Positions 6,476-10,708 of a DNA stretch of 10,708 nt are shown piece by piece. The DNA comes from Pseudomonadota bacterium (GTDB lineage Bacteria; Myxococcota_A; Polyangia; Haliangiales; Haliangiaceae). The notes under the pieces are model-generated. The model searched no databases, was not told the DNA's origin, and was given only the letters and a program-made list of their open reading frames with translations. The position numbers and the translations under genes are program-made. The first letter of the stretch is position 1, and the number at the start of each line of letters is the position of its first letter. The DNA is taken from the NCBI GenBank assembly GCA_023430775.1, contig JAEYYY010000055.1, positions 1 through 10,708 of the forward strand, written 5' to 3'.

Positions 6476-7843
6476 ATGGCGTTCAGTCGGGGTCAATTGG
6501 CCATGCCGCTTTCCGCTCGCACGAGACTCGTCATCACCGGCGCGATCGCACTGGTGATCGGTGCGGTGATCGCCGGGGTGATCACCCTGATGGTCTGGCC
6601 ACGAGCGACCGCACATCGTGGTGCGACGAGCTCGCTCGCGCCGAGCGCAGCCGAGATGAAGTATCGCTTCGCGATCGCCAGTACCGATCCGCGCAAAGAG
6701 ATCGACGACACGATCCAGGCGCTCGAGGCCCGGGTGAAGGCCTCGGCGCAAGCGATCGATCTGTCGGAGCTGGCCGAGCTCTACTACCGGCGCGCTCAGC
6801 TCGCCGGCGACAAGCGCGACTACGACCGCTCGTACGAGCTGGCGATGCAGTCGCTGTCGATCCTGGCGACGCCGAACAGCGCGACGTTGACACTCGCCAA
6901 GCTGGCGAACGCGAAGCACGAGTTCCACGAGGCGCTGCGTCTGGCCTACGAGTACAAGAAGCGGTCGGTCGCCGTGCCCACGATCCAGGCGACCGCGTAT
7001 CTCGCGCTCGGCGATCTGCCCACCGCGGCACGCGCCGCGAATGAAGCGGTGGCGATGAGCCCGAGCGCGAACACGCTGTTGATGCGCGCCCTCGTGCTGG
7101 TCGCGCAGGGCCGCGATCGCGAGGCGGCCGTCGATTTCGCGGCGGCCGCGCGCGCCGAGGATCACGGCGATCCGCAAGGTGCCGCACGGCTGCGTGCGCT
7201 GTGGGGCCGCTTCCTGTTGCGGCGCGGCGAGCGCGCGGCAGCGGCGATGCTGTTCGACGAGGCGCTGCGCATCGCCCCCGACCTCACGCTCGCACAGGCG
7301 CTGCGCGGCGAGCTCCAGCTGCGATCCGGAAAGCCCGAGGATGCGGCGCGGACCTTCGAGCAAGCGTTCGCGGCGTCGCGGCAGGTCCGTTATCTGATCG
7401 ATCAGTCGCGCGCGCTCGAGGTGGCGGGTGATCTCACCAACGCCGAGGCCGTGCGCAAGCAGGTCGAGAGCATCGTTCGCGCCGAGCTCGGCGAGGGCGG
7501 CTTCGGCCACCGGCTCGATCTGATCGAGGTGCTGGTCGATCGCGGCAACACGCCATCGCTGGTCGAGGCGATGTCGCTCGCGCGCGAGGAGGTGCGCCGG
7601 CGGCCGAGCGCGGAGTCGCGCTACCAGCTCGCACGTGCGCTCGCGCGGATGGGTGACTTCGAGCAGGCGAATGTCGAGATCCAGGCGGTGCTCGCGCAAG
7701 GCGCACAGGAGCCGCAGTTCTTCGAGCTGGCGAGCCGGATCGAGAGCAAGCGCAACAACCTGCCGCGCGCGGCGCTCTACACCCGGCTCGCGAACGAGCT
7801 CGATCCCGAGCCCGGCGGCTGGCGCGACCAGGGGATGCCGTGA
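6476..7843 (+). CDS. Membrane-anchored TPR protein
   Basis: 455 residues from ATG 6476, which lacks a visible ribosome binding site. An internal ATG at 6503 (residue 10) has GGGG 10 nt upstream and may be the true start; either gives the same topology. A basic segment (RTR) precedes one hydrophobic helix (about 18-41, VITGAIALVIGAVIAGVITLMV), so the bulk should be periplasmic. The rest is Ala/Leu/Arg-rich helical-pair repeats of TPR type, about 70-445, with clear units around 94-130, 170-196 (AYLALGDLPTAARAANEAVAMSP), 240-269 (FLLRRGERAAAAMLFDEALRIAP), 277-300 and 384-410 (LARALARMGDFEQANVEIQAVL). It is probably a protein-interaction scaffold. It overlaps the HupE/UreJ-like gene by 4 nt and is divergent from the DUF4331 pair, so all four products may act together at the envelope; that is inference. 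Confidence 0.88.
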   Translation: MAFSRGQLAMPLSARTRLVITGAIALVIGAVIAGVITLMVWPRATAHRGATSSLAPSAAEMKYRFAIASTDPRKEIDDTIQALEARVKASAQAIDLSELAELYYRRAQLAGDKRDYDRSYELAMQSLSILATPNSATLTLAKLANAKHEFHEALRLAYEYKKRSVAVPTIQATAYLALGDLPTAARAANEAVAMSPSANTLLMRALVLVAQGRDREAAVDFAAAARAEDHGDPQGAARLRALWGRFLLRRGERAAAAMLFDEALRIAPDLTLAQALRGELQLRSGKPEDAARTFEQAFAASRQVRYLIDQSRALEVAGDLTNAEAVRKQVESIVRAELGEGGFGHRLDLIEVLVDRGNTPSLVEAMSLAREEVRRRPSAESRYQLARALARMGDFEQANVEIQAVLAQGAQEPQFFELASRIESKRNNLPRAALYTRLANELDPEPGGWRDQGMP

Positions 7844-8841
7844 GAGCGCTGCTCGCGATCTGGATCGTGTGCATCGCCGGTGTGGCCGCGGCGCACCCGC
7901 TCGACACCGGCTACCTGCGCGTCGAGAGCCGGGGCAGCGACCTCGCGATCACCTTCGATCTCGATGCCGCGGTCGCCGCGCAGGAGCTGCGCGTCGAGGC
8001 CGGTGCGGTCGACCAGGCGCTGGCGACGCGCGCGCGCGAGCTGGCGGCGACGCTGTATCGCACGGCGGCGCCGATGGTCGGCGATCAGGCCTGCACGTGG
8101 GGCCCGGTGACGGGCACGCGCAAGGGCACCACGGTGACGCTCGTCGATACCGCGGCGTGTCCTGCGGGCGCGGTGCGCTGGGATCTGTCGTTCGTCAGGC
8201 GACTCGGCGCGACCTACCAGATCCTCGGCAAGACTCGCGATGGCGAGGTGGAGACCGTCATCACGATCGACAAGGCGACGACGCAGCTGACGATGGCGCG
8301 CGCGAGCGGTGCAGCGCTGACGGATTCGATCTGGACGGGCATCGAGCACGTCGGCCTGCTGCCGCGCGCGTGGCACGGGCTGCCGCAGGGCCTCGAGTGT
8401 CTCGCGCTCGCGCTGCTGCTGTTGCTCGGCGGTGGCGGGCTGCGCGGTCAGCTGACGCGCGCGTGGATGCTCGTGGTCGGCCACGCGATCGGACTCACCG
8501 CGGTGTCGATGATCCCTGCGCTCGCCCCGATCGCGCCGTACTTGTTGATCGCCTCGATCGCGGCGGCAGCGGTGTCGATCGCGACCGGCAAGCTCGAGCG
8601 TCATCGCTGGCTCCTCGCGACGATCGCGGGCGGTGCACACGGTGCCGCGACCCTGGCGTCCGCGGGCCATCCGTTCGGCTTCGTGGCCGGGTTCGCGATC
8701 GCGCAGCTGGCGATCGCGGTGGTGATCGGTCCGCTGCTCGGCATGCTGACCGCCCCCGAAGATCTGGCGAAGAAGCTCCTGCCGCCGATCGCGGTCGCGC
8801 TCGGTGGGCTCGCGATCTACGGCGTGGTGCGCTGGCTCTGA
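7840..8841 (+). CDS. HupE/UreJ-like membrane protein
   Basis: 333 residues from a GTG that overlaps the TPR stop (GTGA, 7840-7843), with AGGGGA (7830-7835) 4 nt upstream; translation is probably coupled. A Sec signal (MRALLAIWIVCIAGVAAA) is followed by HPLDTGYLRVES, the usual opening of HupE/UreJ_2-type proteins (PF13795), and a periplasmic domain to about 155 (Cys85/Cys107 possible disulfide). Then come GIEHVGLL and about six to seven hydrophobic segments (about 182-199, 207-223, 229-249, 256-274, 278-303, 313-332). H215 (VVGHAIGLT) and H267 (GGAHGAA) match conserved family histidines as I recall them. The usual 'HxxxGxDHLLF' motif is degraded here to EHVGLLPRAWHGLPQGLECLAL, losing the Asp-His pair. 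Family members are linked to nickel uptake or to uncharacterised envelope clusters; metal transport is uncertain here. Confidence 0.8.
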   Translation: MRALLAIWIVCIAGVAAAHPLDTGYLRVESRGSDLAITFDLDAAVAAQELRVEAGAVDQALATRARELAATLYRTAAPMVGDQACTWGPVTGTRKGTTVTLVDTAACPAGAVRWDLSFVRRLGATYQILGKTRDGEVETVITIDKATTQLTMARASGAALTDSIWTGIEHVGLLPRAWHGLPQGLECLALALLLLLGGGGLRGQLTRAWMLVVGHAIGLTAVSMIPALAPIAPYLLIASIAAAAVSIATGKLERHRWLLATIAGGAHGAATLASAGHPFGFVAGFAIAQLAIAVVIGPLLGMLTAPEDLAKKLLPPIAVALGGLAIYGVVRWL

Positions 8842-10424
8842 TCCTTCGGAGGAATGAAGGTCATCGCGCGCTCGGCGAGGGCGGTGATCGTGAAGCTCGG
8901 GTTGACGCCGAGGTTGGCGCCGATCGCGGAGCCGTCGATCACGTAGAGGTTGTCGTAGCCGTGCACGCGGTGCTGGTGATCGATGACGCCCTCGGCGGAG
9001 GTCGCGCCCATCACGCAGCCGCCGATGCAGTGGGCGGTCATCGGCATGTCGAACAGGATCTCCGACGACGACGTGATCGCGATGCCGCCGAACGCCTTCG
9101 CGGCGCGCAGGGCGAACTCGTTGGCGGCCGGGATGTTGGTCGGAATGCGCTGTCCCTCGGTGACCAGCAGCCGGGTGAACGGCCAGTACCAGCGGCGCTT
9201 GAGGCGAAACCGCAGCGTGGCGTCGATGGTCTGCATGACGAGGAAGATCAGCGTCTGGCGCGCGAACCCGAACGGCCAGCTCGCGCGCGCGAACTTGATC
9301 GGGTGGCGGATCGCGTTCCACATCCAGCCGAAGATCCGCTTCCAGCCGTTGCCGGTGACCAGCAGCGTGGCGATCAGGCCGAGCACGTCGCTGCCGCGCG
9401 AGTAGCGCACCGCCTCGATGTGCGTGAACTGATCGATGTGGATCCCCGAGCCGATCGCGATGCCCTTGCTCATGTCGCGCTGCTTGCCGGGGAAGCGCAC
9501 GCCGACGATCGATTCGGAGTTGGTGCGCACGTCGTGGCCGAGGCGATCGGAGAGGGCGGGTAGGCGGCCCTTCAGTTTCAGCCGCATCAGCAGATCCATG
9601 GTGCCGAGCGCCGATGCGGCGAGCACGACGTGGCGCGCGGTGAGCGTGCGTCGCTGCTTCGCGAACCACGCGGTGGAGCGTTCGATGGTCACGCGATAGC
9701 CGTCGCGGCCGGCCTCGCCGAGCGGCTCGAGATCGACGACGCGCGTCTCGGCCATCACCTTCGCGCCGCGGCGCTCGGCGAGATAGAGGTAGTTCTTGTC
9801 GAGCGTGTTCTTCGCGTTGAACCGGCAGCCGACCATGCAGCCGCCGCAACCGATGCAGCCGGAGCGCGCGGGACCTTCACCGCCGAAGTACGGATCCGGC
9901 TTCTCGACGCCCTTCTCGCCGAAGTACACCGCGACGTCGGTGCGATAGAACGACGCGCCGACGCCCTGATCCTCGGCCATCGCCTTCAACATGTCGTCGG
10001 CCTCGCCGAGGATCTGGTTCTCGGTGACGCCGAGCATCCGCCGCGCGGTCGCGTAGTGCGGCTTCATCTCCGCGGCCCACGGCGCGAGCCCTTTCCACGC
10101 GCCCTCGTTCCACACCGACTCCGGTGGCACGAGCATCGTGTTCGCGTACGTGATCGAGCCGCCGCCGACCGCGTTGCCGCACAGGATCATGACGTGACGG
10201 AACGGCCGCATGTTGTAGAAGCCGTGCAGCTTCATGCCGGGGCGCCAGATCCAGCGGCGCAGGTTCCACGTCGACTTCGGGAAGTCGCTGGCGCTCCACC
10301 GCTTGCCCATCTCGACCACGCCGACCGAGTAGCCCTTCTCCGCGAGCCGGCACGCCGACACACTCCCGCCGAACCCGGAGCCGACCACCAGGTGGTCGAA
10401 GTCGAAGGATTCCGCCGTGGGCAT
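8817..10424 (-). CDS. GMC-family FAD oxidoreductase, cholesterol-oxidase-like
   Basis: 535 residues from ATG 10424; the upstream ribosome binding site is weak. The FAD-binding Rossmann motif is at the N-terminus (HLVVGSGFGGSVSACRLAEKG, 11-31, with E38 as the ribose-binding acid), with GNAVGGGSITYAN (83-95) as the second flavin element. A Cys cluster C190-x2-C193-x2-C196-x3-C200 sits in CIGCGGCMVGCRFNAKNTL. The C-terminal GMC half has AHCIGGCVMG (H465), the NLYVIDGSAIGANLGVNPS signature (492-510) and ITALAERAM. These are the marks of GMC oxidoreductases of the cholesterol-oxidase/sterol-dehydrogenase branch, which oxidise an alcohol with FAD; the substrate here is not determined. There is no Tat or Sec signal, so cytoplasmic. 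The 3' end overlaps the HupE/UreJ-like gene by 25 nt antisense; the 5' end faces a divergent gene. Confidence 0.93.
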   Translation of the reverse strand: MPTAESFDFDHLVVGSGFGGSVSACRLAEKGYSVGVVEMGKRWSASDFPKSTWNLRRWIWRPGMKLHGFYNMRPFRHVMILCGNAVGGGSITYANTMLVPPESVWNEGAWKGLAPWAAEMKPHYATARRMLGVTENQILGEADDMLKAMAEDQGVGASFYRTDVAVYFGEKGVEKPDPYFGGEGPARSGCIGCGGCMVGCRFNAKNTLDKNYLYLAERRGAKVMAETRVVDLEPLGEAGRDGYRVTIERSTAWFAKQRRTLTARHVVLAASALGTMDLLMRLKLKGRLPALSDRLGHDVRTNSESIVGVRFPGKQRDMSKGIAIGSGIHIDQFTHIEAVRYSRGSDVLGLIATLLVTGNGWKRIFGWMWNAIRHPIKFARASWPFGFARQTLIFLVMQTIDATLRFRLKRRWYWPFTRLLVTEGQRIPTNIPAANEFALRAAKAFGGIAITSSSEILFDMPMTAHCIGGCVMGATSAEGVIDHQHRVHGYDNLYVIDGSAIGANLGVNPSFTITALAERAMTFIPPKDQSQRTTP

Positions 10425-10444
10425 GCGGTCTTAGTATGGCCGAT

Positions 10445-10456
10445 CCGACATGTCGG
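10445..10456. promoter_or_regulatory. 12-bp palindrome centred in divergent spacer, candidate operator
   Basis: CCGACATGTCGG is a perfect palindrome. It lies 20 nt from the GMC oxidoreductase ATG (10424) and 19 nt from the divergent ATG (10476), almost exactly in the middle of the 51-nt spacer. A second small inverted repeat, GGAAC/GTTCC (10456-10460 and 10467-10471), lies between it and the + strand start. The position suits an operator controlling both directions. Promoter boxes could not be assigned with confidence. Confidence 0.4.
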
Positions 10457-10475
10457 GAACCTCGTAGTTCCAGGG

Positions 10476-10708
10476 ATGCTTCGGGGGCGCTCTCGCAAGT
10501 GGACGATCCTGACCGTCGGCGCGGTGGGCCTGGCCGGGGCCCTGACCGTGGCCGCGGTGGCAGCTCCCGATCGCGCGGGCCGCACGGCCGAGCGCTACAC
10601 GCCGGACGATGCCGCGCAGGTGATCGCCCGCGTGCCGACCCGCGATGCCGCGGAGCTCGCCGCGCGTCGCGCGTTGACCGCTTCACCGGATCAGGTCGAT
10701 GCCGCGGT
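10476..10708 (+). CDS. N-terminus of exported or anchored protein, 3' truncated, possibly TPR
   Basis: The frame opens at ATG 10476 and runs without a stop to the window end, giving 77 complete codons. The N-terminus MLRGRSRKWTILTVGAVGLAG continues into ALTVAAVAAPD: a strongly basic n-region, a hydrophobic stretch (about 10-29) and a possible signal peptidase site after AVAA. The following part is Ala/Arg-rich and helical, and ends ELAARRALTASPDQVDAA, which resembles the lead-in to TPR arrays ('...ALxxxPxxxxAA'). TPR membership is a guess from the visible fragment. An AGGG sits immediately before the ATG, too close for an ideal ribosome binding site. The gene is divergent from the GMC oxidoreductase across 51 nt. 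Confidence 0.7.
   Translation, partial: MLRGRSRKWTILTVGAVGLAGALTVAAVAAPDRAGRTAERYTPDDAAQVIARVPTRDAAELAARRALTASPDQVDAA

Noticed and set aside
7777..9849. Long open frames on both strands across the HupE/UreJ-like and GMC genes (minus 7777-9849, plus 7635-9563).
   Set aside because: Both are Arg/Ala-rich mirror translations. The genes in other frames have clear family motifs, signal peptides and coupled starts.
1..10708. CRISPR arrays, tRNA genes, transposase genes or attachment sites.
   Set aside because: No regularly spaced repeats, tRNA-like folds or mobile-element proteins were seen; the window reads as ordinary dense chromosomal coding sequence.

Overview
The window comes from a GC-rich bacterial chromosome. 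Codon third positions are mostly G/C, and long spurious antisense frames stay open for that reason. Short Cys-anchored lipoproteins, a DUF4331 pair, a lipin-like phosphatase and a receiver-rich soluble histidine kinase together suggest a myxobacterium-like organism (Myxococcota, perhaps Kofleriaceae/Haliangiales). That placement is inference from gene content and style; no rRNA or other taxonomic marker is present. No tRNA, rRNA, CRISPR array, insertion sequence or phage gene was seen. Coding density is very high, and the longest gene-free stretch is the 193-nt divergent spacer at 6283-6475.

Left part (1-4427, all + strand): the 3' end of a beta-propeller-like protein whose start lies off the window; a predicted exported lipoprotein with a lipin (LNS2) HAD-type phosphatase domain; an alpha/beta hydrolase 9 nt further on; and a soluble sensor kinase with three receiver domains ahead of the histidine kinase module. 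The last three genes are closely spaced and may be co-transcribed. A hairpin at 4441-4462 separates this block from the convergent minus-strand genes.

Central part (4487-8841): two minus-strand genes, an exported protein and a lipoprotein, look like the N-terminal and C-terminal halves of one DUF4331 protein. They are 14 nt apart with a Shine-Dalgarno that overlaps the upstream stop codon. Divergent from them are a membrane-anchored TPR protein and a HupE/UreJ-like membrane protein that overlap by 4 nt (GTGA). The 193-nt spacer between the two arms carries a perfect 10-bp inverted repeat and other symmetric elements. All four products are predicted to be exported or membrane-bound, so this looks like one cell-envelope module of unknown function.

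Right part (8817-10708): a minus-strand GMC/cholesterol-oxidase-like flavoprotein with a ferredoxin-like Cys cluster, whose 3' end overlaps the HupE/UreJ-like gene by 25 nt on the opposite strand. Divergent from it, across a 51-nt spacer with a central 12-bp palindrome, starts another exported protein that is cut by the window edge. The most interesting points are the split DUF4331 pair with its TPR and HupE/UreJ-like partners, the exported lipin-like enzyme, and the kinase with an apparently shortened ATP lid.
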